A stretch of 64,000 nt of DNA from an uncultured Litoreibacter sp. (lineage in GTDB: Bacteria; Pseudomonadota; Alphaproteobacteria; Rhodobacterales; Rhodobacteraceae), in assembly GCA_947494645.1 (NCBI GenBank), contig CANLVO010000001.1:1426001-1490000 (forward strand). Reading direction: 5' to 3'. Shown here piece by piece: positions 16,612-25,295 of this stretch. The translations under genes were made by a program, and so were the position numbers. The notes below the pieces were generated by a model, which worked only from the letters and a program-made list of their open reading frames with translations, was not told where the DNA came from and searched no databases. Each line of letters starts with the position of its first letter. Position 1 is the first letter of the stretch.

Positions 16612-18720
16612 ATGGCTGGAAGCGGGCAGCACTTCATTCCGCGACATTTCTTGAAACCTTTCGTCATTCAGGATGGGTCTGACAAGCTGTGGATGTATCG
16701 TCGTAACCTTGACCATCCCGTTCCGGTTGACCGCGGTGATGCGGCTAAACAGAAGCATTTCTATTCGAAGCCGTCAGAGGATGGGACGCCAACGCTTGAC
16801 GATCTCATCACGGATTACGAAACGCACGTGTTCAAGCTGGTTGACGTGCTGCGCGCCCTCAACATCGGTGAGGAGGCAGACCCACTAATGGTTGGCGAAG
16901 TCGCCGCCCACTTGTCCATTCGCTCCGCGCATTCGAGAACGTTCATAATGGAGGGGGCGGCGAGTATGGCGCAAGCCATAGGTAAGCTAGTCGAAAACCC
17001 AGCTGAGGTTTTCGGGATCGAAAGACTATCAGCCAACTGTATCCCCAATAAACTACAAGACATCATTTTGGACGGCATCATGAAAAATGGATATGATGTG
17101 CTGTCTGGCGTCAGCAAGGAAACACTTGCCCGTTTGCTCTATTTTCATTTCCGAGAGAACGGATCCTCAATGCTTGAAGAGGCGCAAAGCACTGTTCTGC
17201 CGCTCGTCGATCAGTTCTTGGGAAACACGAAGGCCTTAGCCACATCGGCACACATTGAAGCACTGTCCAGAACGCTCGCGCCTGAAGGCATCATCGAAAA
17301 ACTCGCCGGATTGCAATGGACGGTAGAACCACACAAAGTGATGCCGGCAATTCTTCCGGATTGCGTTTGTATTTCCTTCGATGAAGTTGAAGGCTGGCAG
17401 CCACTTTTTCTGGGTGGAGAGAAACCGAGATATGTAGTTCTACCCGTTGCGCCGGATCGGATACTGGTGGGCACCCGCGCGGGTGCCGATGCGTTTGTTG
17501 TCGAGGGCATCAATGAAATCGCAACGACCGTCTGCCTTGATTTTTTTCTATCGAGTCAACGTACCGATGCCTTGGCATTTCACCACGAAGGTTTGGGTGA
17601 ACAGCTTCGCAGCAAGATCACAGGACTAATCGACGACGCTCTGGCCGGTGTTTCCGTCGACTTTCTTCCGCTAAGCGAAAACGCAGCCAACCAGAAGTCA
17701 ATCTTCGACCTGGAACAAGGCGACAATGCGGACCAAAATCTGAGTTTTTCCATCGCGCTCAAAGACGCTGGCAATGAGGACTTTGCAAGACAGCTAGGCG
17801 ACAATCTAAGCAAGTTGATCATACGACTGGTACCGACACATACGTTCTGCCGAATTGACGGATTCACAGTTGCTCATGATTATGAATCCGCCCTGAATGA
17901 GGTGGTTCGCGGCTTTGACACGGCACCGGTCAAATCCACGCCGCCCGAATTCGGTCTTGGCGTCGCAATGCCGCTTTGGGTGATGCGCGACGGTGTGATG
18001 AAGACACATTTCGTCTTGCGCGATAGTCTGGCTGCACAACTTATGTTTGGCGAAGAAGCCGAGCGGCTCGAAGCCGAAGACCTGTTAGCGCAAATGATTT
18101 CTGGCACTTATTTGGAATCGTTGATTTTCGGCAGGTTCCCGGAAGCAGCAAAGTTCGTTGCTTCCGATGGCGTTGAGCAATTGCTGAGCCAGCATTCTTA
18201 CAATGCGTTCAGCGCTTACTTCTGCGCTCGAGTCTGCGCGCGCGACAACGTAAGAACTAATGCCGCTGAAGAACACCTCGTCGGTCAACTAGACGCGGCT
18301 AATCAAAGTATTGTTGCAAAACGCCAAGCCTATCGTGTGGATGGGAATTTGGACGAGTTCCTCGAATACACTTTTGAAGCGCTAAGCCTTCTTCTAAAAG
18401 CATGTGCCCGATTGATCGGCACTTACCATTCGTTTGAGCAACCACCAGAGTTGCCCGGTGATCTGCATGAAAAGCTCAAAGAACTTGAGATTATCGATTG
18501 GTTCGATCTTTTTGCGAAGGACTTGAACGGGTTCATGGAGAGCTTTGAGGAATGGGGCCGATTTGAAGACATTCTGTTCACCAACCGGCATCTAGAACGC
18601 TTACTCCTCCGTTATGGTATCCTCCTGGATACGCATGAAGCGGAGGGTGTGTACGCCCACATTCCTTTTGGTTCCGATGAAGCCTATTTGTTGGAGCTTG
18701 AAGCCAACCATTCGCACTAG
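16612..18720 (+). CDS. DUF4238 domain protein with a long uncharacterised C-terminal region
   Basis: 702 residues. The N-terminus GQHFIPRHFLKPF followed by YRRN and FYS is the DUF4238 signature (QHxxPxxxLxxF). DUF4238 proteins are usually a few hundred residues; here about 400 more residues follow with no motif I recognise, ending in a helical acidic region. DUF4238 genes are often found near phage-defence genes, though their activity is not established. ATG at 16612 is preferred over an upstream in-frame ATG because of GGAGA nine bases ahead. It converges on the RloB-like gene, and the two stop codons share the sequence CTAG (18717-18720). Confidence 0.75.
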   Translation: MAGSGQHFIPRHFLKPFVIQDGSDKLWMYRRNLDHPVPVDRGDAAKQKHFYSKPSEDGTPTLDDLITDYETHVFKLVDVLRALNIGEEADPLMVGEVAAHLSIRSAHSRTFIMEGAASMAQAIGKLVENPAEVFGIERLSANCIPNKLQDIILDGIMKNGYDVLSGVSKETLARLLYFHFRENGSSMLEEAQSTVLPLVDQFLGNTKALATSAHIEALSRTLAPEGIIEKLAGLQWTVEPHKVMPAILPDCVCISFDEVEGWQPLFLGGEKPRYVVLPVAPDRILVGTRAGADAFVVEGINEIATTVCLDFFLSSQRTDALAFHHEGLGEQLRSKITGLIDDALAGVSVDFLPLSENAANQKSIFDLEQGDNADQNLSFSIALKDAGNEDFARQLGDNLSKLIIRLVPTHTFCRIDGFTVAHDYESALNEVVRGFDTAPVKSTPPEFGLGVAMPLWVMRDGVMKTHFVLRDSLAAQLMFGEEAERLEAEDLLAQMISGTYLESLIFGRFPEAAKFVASDGVEQLLSQHSYNAFSAYFCARVCARDNVRTNAAEEHLVGQLDAANQSIVAKRQAYRVDGNLDEFLEYTFEALSLLLKACARLIGTYHSFEQPPELPGDLHEKLKELEIIDWFDLFAKDLNGFMESFEEWGRFEDILFTNRHLERLLLRYGILLDTHEAEGVYAHIPFGSDEAYLLELEANHSH

Positions 18721-19289
18721 TGAGGCTGCAGCGCCATTGCATCCAGCAAAGAACTAAAGTCAGCGTTACGTGGACTCTGTGCTGCACGCTGGACATCTTC
18801 AAGGGCTATTTGCTTTCGAAGCTCCTGAGCAGGAAGTCCTTTTTTGTATTGAGGCCAAACTGCCATCAGACGGGTGAGAGCGATCGCTGCAGTGGGTGGT
18901 TCATCGTTGGCATGACCAACAAAGTGCCTGAGCAAGAATGCTTCGAAGCAGCAATTCTGTCTCAGCAGGACGAAGTTGTGCCGTTCCACCAACCCGGCAA
19001 TCTGGGCATCACGACCGGGATTATTCCCGAGTAGGTCTGTATCCAACATCAGAAAACGTACGCTGTAGGCTGGTTTAGATCCTCTTTCGCCTTGTGCTGC
19101 CATTTCAATTGCGCGCTCCAAAATGGCGAGAGGATCGCCCGCACGCGGTACCACTTTAGATTCCGCGTGAACGGCACAGCCTTGTTCGTCAGCAAAACGT
19201 TGCAGTAGCGCTGCGTAGCCCTGTTCACTCTCGCCCTCACAACCGACAAATAAGCGCCGGCGCCGTCTAACTTTTTGCCTTCGCACCAT
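18717..19289 (-). CDS. rloB: RloB-like (AbiLii) TOPRIM-type defence effector
   Basis: 190 residues, with RloB family features: FVGCEGESEQGYAALL near the start (Glu18, Glu22), the acidic LMLDTD pair (Asp83, Asp85), and QNCCFEAFLLRHF, matching the family N-P-x-FE-x-W-LLLH region with Cys in place of Pro. The layout resembles the TOPRIM-like nuclease fold proposed for RloB/AbiLii and OLD-type nucleases. The start overlaps the ATPase stop by one base (TAATG at 19287-19291), so the two are co-translated. Predicted role: toxic nuclease released or activated by the ATPase on phage infection. Confidence 0.8.
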   Translation of the reverse strand: MVRRQKVRRRRRLFVGCEGESEQGYAALLQRFADEQGCAVHAESKVVPRAGDPLAILERAIEMAAQGERGSKPAYSVRFLMLDTDLLGNNPGRDAQIAGLVERHNFVLLRQNCCFEAFLLRHFVGHANDEPPTAAIALTRLMAVWPQYKKGLPAQELRKQIALEDVQRAAQSPRNADFSSLLDAMALQPH

Positions 19290-20506
19290 TAGCCAAGCAC
19301 CGGTACGGCACCGTACTCGCCGCCCATATATTTGCCGTAAAAGTTCTCGTTTCGGCGTACCCGCTCAACATCGGCCAGGTTGAATACCGTTGTGTTGCCC
19401 TCAGCATCCTTCTCGCAAAAAAACACCTCCTCTTTGGTGAGTTCCGTAAGTAGGCTTGCAGAATGGCAAGTCGTCCACAGTTGCGCCCCATGCGGATTGC
19501 GCTTTGGGTCGCCAAACCAACGCAGGATCTCTGGTAGGATGAGAGGATGGATTGTCGTATCCAGCTCATCGATTATTGCCACACCGCCTCGATCCAGTGC
19601 CATCAAAATGTAGGGGAAGATTTTGATGAACTGCTGAGTACCATGACTTTCGCGGTTCAGCGAAATTATCTGATCCAAACCCGAGTGCCGAAAGAGCATC
19701 ATCGGCTCGCTCGAAGATGAGTCGATTCCGATCTCATCAATCCCAAGATCAATGCGCCTTGCAATCCCTTGAAGCTCTTCAAGTGCATTGGGATTGTTAT
19801 AGTACCATTTAGTCATCGTCCTTACATCATCTTCAACCCGGTCGATGAAGATGTTCGAGACCACGGATAAGGCCGCTTCGACAAACGCGGTGGCGATCGT
19901 GTGGTTCAACTGCGCCAACGTCGCGATCACGCTGGCCCTTGGTCGAAGAACTTCCTTCAGGGCTTTCTCCGTGCCGGAAGTTAGGAAGCCTTTTTCCGCC
20001 TTTACCGCATTGCTTTCGTTCCGTTCAAACAGTGTTCTGAACTTACCTTTCCCACGGGGCTGATAGCACATTTTTTCTAGAAGTACTTCATCAGCACGGC
20101 TATTGCCGCGAGGTGATAGGACGACTTCATAGGTGTAGGGGCACTGATCACTGTCTTCGGATATGGAAAGTGGGTTAACTGGTCCCGCAAATGAGAATGC
20201 CAATCTGGTCGTTTTCTTAATCCGCTCATCGCTGCCAAACTTTTCGTAGGGAAGGCTGAGGTCGGAACGGTGGCCGAAGCTATGCGCGACAAACCATGAT
20301 CCGAACGCTATCGACCGTAATATGTTCGATTTTCCAGCTGCATTTGGACCAAAAAGTGCAACGACGGTCGGGGCTCTCTCATCAGCGCCCTTGTAAACCG
20401 GGGATAGTCGCCCCAGCGGATCGTCAACTGACTTCCGGGCGCGAAGGTCGAGAACTTGGCGTTCTCCAACTGAGAAGAAGTTTTCAATTTCGACACTGTA
20501 AAGCAT
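19289..20506 (-). CDS. rloA: RloA-like (AbiLi) AAA/ABC-type ATPase
   Basis: 405 residues. SMC/ABC-like ATPase: Walker A GPNAAGKS (53-60), a signature-like ESHGTQQF (286-293), Walker B VAIIDELD (309-316), the H-loop TCHSA (346-350) and a C-terminal YGKYMGGEYGAVP typical of AbiL/RloA-type AAA_15 ATPases. With the overlapping RloB gene it forms the two-gene AbiL/RloAB arrangement, cousin to PARIS and OLD/Gabija systems that pair such ATPases with TOPRIM nucleases. Transcribed leftward, divergent from the zinc-ribbon protein gene. Confidence 0.85.
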   Translation of the reverse strand: MLYSVEIENFFSVGERQVLDLRARKSVDDPLGRLSPVYKGADERAPTVVALFGPNAAGKSNILRSIAFGSWFVAHSFGHRSDLSLPYEKFGSDERIKKTTRLAFSFAGPVNPLSISEDSDQCPYTYEVVLSPRGNSRADEVLLEKMCYQPRGKGKFRTLFERNESNAVKAEKGFLTSGTEKALKEVLRPRASVIATLAQLNHTIATAFVEAALSVVSNIFIDRVEDDVRTMTKWYYNNPNALEELQGIARRIDLGIDEIGIDSSSSEPMMLFRHSGLDQIISLNRESHGTQQFIKIFPYILMALDRGGVAIIDELDTTIHPLILPEILRWFGDPKRNPHGAQLWTTCHSASLLTELTKEEVFFCEKDAEGNTTVFNLADVERVRRNENFYGKYMGGEYGAVPVLG

Positions 20507-20765
20507 AAGACTACTCCGTTAGGGTCCACATATGGCATCTATATTCGCATATTCAACAAAAAATTACTAAAGATCGACGTATAAAGACAAAAATAGTGGT
20601 GTATTCGACGGACAAGCAATGTTGGGGTCTAGTTTGCTCTGGACTCTTTGCGGTCATCGGATGCGTAGCCCGGATATCATCATCCGTCACCGATGGTGAA
20701 AGCGTCGAGGGAGAGCTACAGTCTGGCAAAGCGACAGCAGTTTCAATGAATGGACCGGACTCACG

Positions 20766-21950
20766 ATGGCGTACTATGAAGAGGATTTCAAAGAGGTTGC
20801 TCATTGCGGTGCCAACACGACCATCAATATCTATTGCGATGATGAAGGACGGAAGGGCGCAGCATTTGGAATTGTTGGACGTAGTCCGGGGCCAATGAGT
20901 GCCGTTGGAGTCTACATCTTGCTCCCCCATGGAATCCCAGTGTCTGACTTCAAATTGGGAGGAATCGGCCAACCGTTTGATCCACCGCCCCCGGAGGGCT
21001 GTGTTCCGGCAATCCTTGGGTCTGACTCATTAGGCTGCTGGGGTCATCAATGCCCACAATGTGGTGGCTATTTCCGCAATGGAAACCATGCGGCCATTTA
21101 TCCCCAGACCTGCCCTTACTGCGGCTTGAGGACAGCGGCATTTCAATTTCTCACACCAGCACAAAGGATGTTCCTTGCTCACCTTGCTGAGAGGTTAGAG
21201 GAAGAGCTTGCTGCACCCGATGAAAAGGGGACAGAGCGGCAAGTAGAAATTGATATGGAAAGCCTCGTTAAGCAGGCAGCCGATGAACCAAAGCCGGACT
21301 TCTACTATTCGTCACAGACACAACAAACGCGATACAAGTGCAAACACTGTGGCGAGTTTAACGATATCAGAGGCCTCTATGGCTACTGCGCTGCCTGTGG
21401 ATGGCGGAATAACGTCCAAATGCTCTCGGGTCGGCTTGAGGAAATCCGGCAGTCAACAAATGACGGACAAGCACAGCCAGAGGTAGCCATAAGCCAAAGC
21501 GTATCAGCATTCGATGCAGCGTGCCGTGACTTCGCTAGTCAACTCGTACGCCGAACTCCGATGAAAGCCGCACGGAAAGAAGCGCTTTCTAGGTTGGTCT
21601 TTCATGACATTGAGTCGGAAACCTTCAAACGCTTGAAGGACTTTTTTGATCTGAATCCACTTAAAGGGATTGCGGACAAAGATGCTCGGTTCATCCGGCT
21701 CATGATGGAGCGCAGGCACGTTTTTGAACACAAGGCTGGCGTCATCGACCGTAGATACGTTGAGCGTAGCGGCGACGAAGAGGCCGTGGAGGGGAACCTA
21801 TTGCGTGAGAACCGCGAAAATGCGCATCGCCTGATAGGCTTACTTGCACGAATGGCAAGCAATATCGACACGGATTTCCACGAGATATTCACTCCGACGG
21901 AGTGGCCAATTAAGTATTTCAAAGAACGGCAGGAAAGGGCGTCAGGGTAG
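20766..21950 (+). CDS. double zinc-ribbon protein with HEPN-like C-terminal region
   Basis: 394 residues, no recognised named family. First zinc ribbon: CPQC (96-99) with CPYC (116-119). Second: CKHC (192-195) with CAAC (208-211). The C-terminal third is helical and contains ERRHVFEHKAG, where Arg317-X4-His322 fits the RX4-6H active-site motif of HEPN RNases. Between them is a helical Gln/Glu-rich linker. The position beside RloAB, on the divergent strand with a 259-base shared spacer, suggests a defence role: zinc ribbons sensing nucleic acid and a HEPN RNase acting on it. Function is inference; the motif is short and could be coincidental. Confidence 0.6.
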   Translation: MAYYEEDFKEVAHCGANTTINIYCDDEGRKGAAFGIVGRSPGPMSAVGVYILLPHGIPVSDFKLGGIGQPFDPPPPEGCVPAILGSDSLGCWGHQCPQCGGYFRNGNHAAIYPQTCPYCGLRTAAFQFLTPAQRMFLAHLAERLEEELAAPDEKGTERQVEIDMESLVKQAADEPKPDFYYSSQTQQTRYKCKHCGEFNDIRGLYGYCAACGWRNNVQMLSGRLEEIRQSTNDGQAQPEVAISQSVSAFDAACRDFASQLVRRTPMKAARKEALSRLVFHDIESETFKRLKDFFDLNPLKGIADKDARFIRLMMERRHVFEHKAGVIDRRYVERSGDEEAVEGNLLRENRENAHRLIGLLARMASNIDTDFHEIFTPTEWPIKYFKERQERASG

Positions 21951-22202
21951 CTGCGCGCAGGAATTTAAGTAGTTTCACCGAAACAGAACTGAGAAATTCC
22001 ATTCGGAAAGCTGAAGGCCAACCAAGGTCCGCTTTGAAAATGCCCGATGAGCCCTCTCGCACCTGCAGCGAACGACCGCTTCCCGCCCTTAGTGTACATT
22101 CTTGACCTTTCCTCCGCGGGCAAAAGCTATATAGTATCCTAATCAGAATGCCCGTGCTCTTAGATCAAGACTTGCCTTCCAGCACTCTAGGATAGCTTTA
22201 TT

Positions 22203-23807
22203 CTATATGTCTTTCAGGTCGCGCTCGCGAACAAGCTGCTTCGCAGCCATGAACTCCGGCGTACCAGGAATTAGCTTATACTCATAATACTGCAACTGGA
22301 GCTCCAGCTCTTCGAACGTGTCGGTTCCGCTCTCATGGTGCCCCACCTCTTCAATGATCTCATGCACGCTGCTCTCTGGGATATTCTGGTAGTAGCGCTG
22401 GGTGATATCCTGTCCCTCATGCCCCATGTTCTGTGACCATGCCTTGGTCTGCTGCGGTGTTTTGCAAAGCTCTAGGCCAAGCCGGCCGATGCAGTGCTTC
22501 GCCGAATGAGGCGAGAACTGCTTTTCGACGAGGTGAGAGGCCAGTTTGAACGCTGATGAGATTGCAAAAGTAGAACCCATCGCTCCGATCCGCTTTGCAG
22601 CTGCTTCGATCGCATTTTTCGTCAGATATTTATCATCCGGAAACAGGGCATCGTCGGGACGGAACCCAAGCGCCATCAGCTCTTCTACCCATTCTTCAAG
22701 CACTTCCACAAAGATAGACGGGAGAGGAAAGAACTTAACCCGGAGACTCTTCCCGTTCTTCGCCCTCGATCGTCTGGCATCTTGCACGATAATGCGATTT
22801 TCAATGTCCAGATGCTTGATCCTCAATGATGTCACCGTATCGGCCCGCAGAGCTCCCAGGAATGCAATAGCAACCATTGCACGATCTCGACGCCCTTTGA
22901 TTGTTTCCTCAGACATCAGATTGATCATCCGCTCGGCCTCGTCGACCGTCGGGATCGGTCTTTCTGCCATGCTGAGGGGCGCAGCGGCGAACTTCTTGGG
23001 TAAGGTAAGGTGCTTAGGAATGGATCGATCCAACCGGCCGAACTTGGGTTGTTCAATCAACCACACTAGGAAAGACCTAACATGTGACGCAGAGTGCCTC
23101 ACGGTGGACACGCTCAAACTTTCATCGCCATGCGCCTCAACCCGGGATTTGAGGTGATCGCGGAAGCGCGCAACGTCATTCTTGGACAGCTTGGCAAACG
23201 CCCGTCCGCCACAAAACTCTTCAAACTGCCGGATCGCTGCCAGCTTTGCATCGACTGTTTTTGCGGACCACCGGCCCGCATACTTGATCCACTCATGCAG
23301 GATACGATCGTTCAAAAAATAAGGATCCGCACTTTCGGGTGGGCTAACTTTCCCAATTTCAGCTTCAACCGGTCCGCTTTCTTCGTCTAGGGAGTCCAAG
23401 CTGGTATTGGTATTGGCGCATTGCATAATCCTGTCGCAATCTGTCTCATTCACTATCTTTGTCACGCTCGCGCCGCAGTCGGGACATTGTGCCCATAGTC
23501 CAATTGCGCAGTTTTTCATCCGCATCTGGCTCAGGCTGCTAGGTTCTGGAAACACGCGCTCTTCACAAACAAGACACCTGAATTCGCCGACTCGAAGAGG
23601 CGTCCTTGGTTTCAGCTGTCGAGCGTCTCGGAAACGCGCCACCTCGGCACCTCGGAAGAGATATGGGTACAATGTGTCCGAAGGCTTAAGCCCCGCTTTG
23701 ACCCAGTTTGATACGGTGTTTCGGCAGACCCCGAATAGCGCCATCAACTCTTCCACCGAGTAGACGAAATGCTTCTTCGGTCTGACGTTTTTGTACGAGC
23801 GGCTCAT
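22203..23807 (-). CDS. tyrosine recombinase with N-terminal HTH and zinc ribbon
   Basis: 534 residues. An N-terminal HTH (SVEELMALFGVCRNTVSNW, ~16-35) is followed by a zinc ribbon (CLVC ... CPDC), a SAM-like core-binding domain (~165-260) and a tyrosine recombinase catalytic domain: ALRADTVTSLR (Arg), HSAKH (His, Lys in the HxxR place), MGHEGQDITQRYY (His and Tyr nucleophile). The HTH/zinc module upstream is unusual for an integrase and suggests built-in DNA targeting. It overlaps the AlpA-like gene by four bases, so the two are one unit. Probable role: excision/integration of a mobile element distinct from the P4-type integrase at 25285. Confidence 0.85.
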   Translation of the reverse strand: MSRSYKNVRPKKHFVYSVEELMALFGVCRNTVSNWVKAGLKPSDTLYPYLFRGAEVARFRDARQLKPRTPLRVGEFRCLVCEERVFPEPSSLSQMRMKNCAIGLWAQCPDCGASVTKIVNETDCDRIMQCANTNTSLDSLDEESGPVEAEIGKVSPPESADPYFLNDRILHEWIKYAGRWSAKTVDAKLAAIRQFEEFCGGRAFAKLSKNDVARFRDHLKSRVEAHGDESLSVSTVRHSASHVRSFLVWLIEQPKFGRLDRSIPKHLTLPKKFAAAPLSMAERPIPTVDEAERMINLMSEETIKGRRDRAMVAIAFLGALRADTVTSLRIKHLDIENRIIVQDARRSRAKNGKSLRVKFFPLPSIFVEVLEEWVEELMALGFRPDDALFPDDKYLTKNAIEAAAKRIGAMGSTFAISSAFKLASHLVEKQFSPHSAKHCIGRLGLELCKTPQQTKAWSQNMGHEGQDITQRYYQNIPESSVHEIIEEVGHHESGTDTFEELELQLQYYEYKLIPGTPEFMAAKQLVRERDLKDI

Positions 23808-24175
23808 AAGGAACTCCGCTTCTTTGAAATCGCGGGACCGCGACCAGACGCGCTACTGCCTTTGCGGATCGATCCCGTTGTTAGCGTGCGATCAAACGCC
23901 ACGAGATCACTCAGGCGCCAGCGGCTCGTCCCGCTCGACAGCTTCATTGGCTTTGGAAAGTCAGGATTCACTTTCACCCAGCGCCAGACGGTCGCACGCG
24001 CAATCCCATATCGCTGCATGATCCGCTCTACAGTTAGAAAAGTCTCCTCGGCTTCACCTCTTGACGGGGCAGTCCGCGTGCAACTTTTGATCCAGTCCTT
24101 GTGTGCGGGCCGACGTTGGTCTTTCGGACTTGATGTTTCATCGAATAGGTCAGCTTGGACGGTCTTGTCAGACAT
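23804..24175 (-). CDS. AlpA-like HTH protein paired with the recombinase
   Basis: About 123 residues with a C-terminal-half winged HTH of the AlpA/excisionase type: FLTVERIMQRYGIARATVWRWVK...FPKPMKL and SSGTSRWRLSDLVAF. AlpA-like proteins steer integrase direction or activate element genes. Start taken at the Met at 24175; the frame continues to 24202. The stop overlaps the recombinase start (23804-23807), which supports a joint function in mobility. Confidence 0.75.
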   Translation of the reverse strand: MSDKTVQADLFDETSSPKDQRRPAHKDWIKSCTRTAPSRGEAEETFLTVERIMQRYGIARATVWRWVKVNPDFPKPMKLSSGTSRWRLSDLVAFDRTLTTGSIRKGSSASGRGPAISKKRSSL

Positions 24176-24322
24176 AACAGTCACCGTACGAGTAGCAGGC
24201 AAGTGAGCATCCGCAGCTGTCCCAAGGGGCAGCGCGGAGCAGCGAGAACGAATTGCAAATCAATTCCACCGCAGTGCTCAAGCATGGGAGCGGGATGAGC
24301 GGTATCTCGGAAAGACGGCACA

Positions 24323-24568
24323 TCAGGATTGCTTCTGCGCTGCAGGGTCGACCCTGCACGCCTCTGCCCAGGCATTCAGATCGATTCCGCGGTAGATCAC
24401 CTTGCGGCCCAGTTTGTAGAACGGAGGCCCCATGTTCTTATGGCGCCATTGAGCAAGTTTCTCGCGGTCGCCGATCAGATCAAGCTCGGGATCGCCAAGG
24501 ACGTAGTTTCGATCGTTTTCGAAGAGAGTGAGCACTTTGCGGGTTCCTTCCGTTGCCGTGAATTGCAA
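24323..24568 (-). CDS. small excisionase-like HTH protein
   Basis: 81 residues: LDLIGDREKLAQWRHKNMGPPFYKLGRKVIYRGIDLNAWAEACR is the winged-helix DNA-binding pattern of excisionase/MerR-like proteins (W-R-x5-GPP-x2-KLG-x-x-x-x-Y). Such proteins direct excision by integrases or regulate element genes. It lies between the AlpA-like gene and the 237-residue protein, all leftward. Confidence 0.75.
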   Translation of the reverse strand: MQFTATEGTRKVLTLFENDRNYVLGDPELDLIGDREKLAQWRHKNMGPPFYKLGRKVIYRGIDLNAWAEACRVDPAAQKQS

Positions 24569-24581
24569 CGAATGAGTGCCG

Positions 24582-25295
24582 CTAGCTCACATAGAATGGC
24601 AGTCCCCGATTTCGAAATCGGGGACCCGAAAGCTTTGATAGATATACAAACTTTATTTGCTTTCTGGGATCAACATAGGGTTTCGACGTCCCTTTAGGGC
24701 ATTTCTCGCTAAGGAGGCAGCGAACTTGCTCAGCAACTCTAAGAACGTCCGCTCTCGCCAATGGATTGCCCCCGCAATAGTCAATCGCCATGCCTAGATG
24801 GACAACTCCACGATAGTCTTTCCAAATTCGACGAAGGACATCTTTGTCAACCGCGCCCCGTATCTTCGCCTTCTTTGCTTCGTCTCGAACCTGCGCCAGT
24901 ATTCCAGTTAGCGACTGAACACCCTCAAACTTCCCAGCGTCGATTGAGGCGACAATGCATTTCCCGATACGCTCTGCGACATTTAATCTAAACTCGTTAT
25001 TTGCCTCATATCGTTTTGATGTATCCATCATGCTGACCATCGCCTCTTGACGTTCTTCTCCAGTATCAGTGATCCACTTCGAAAGGTCCGCATTTGCTGG
25101 TTCAGAGGTCCAGTCTGGGCCATAGCGGTCCTTCAAAAGTGCAATCCGGACACCCATAATATCGTGTTTAATGTTAAGGATCGCGGTCTCTCTTACGTCC
25201 GCCTCTCGTTCACTCAGTCCCATCCGAATTTGTTCGATTCCATGCAATTCGGGCTCATTTATTGTGACTTCGAGCATCTTTCCTTCAGTGACCAT
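24582..25295 (-). CDS. hypothetical protein in the mobility module
   Basis: 237 residues, no domain recognised. The N-terminal half is predicted helical (ELHGIEQIRMGLSEREADVRE; RRIWKDYRGVVHLGMAIDYC later) and the C-terminal part is basic (GPRFRNRGLPFYV). ATG at 25295 is supported by AGGAG five bases ahead; it lies within the end of the P4-type integrase gene (overlap 25285-25295), so it is probably co-transcribed with it. A comparable gene between integrase and excisionase-like HTH is common in islands, but its role is unknown. Confidence 0.6.
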   Translation of the reverse strand: MVTEGKMLEVTINEPELHGIEQIRMGLSEREADVRETAILNIKHDIMGVRIALLKDRYGPDWTSEPANADLSKWITDTGEERQEAMVSMMDTSKRYEANNEFRLNVAERIGKCIVASIDAGKFEGVQSLTGILAQVRDEAKKAKIRGAVDKDVLRRIWKDYRGVVHLGMAIDYCGGNPLARADVLRVAEQVRCLLSEKCPKGTSKPYVDPRKQIKFVYLSKLSGPRFRNRGLPFYVS

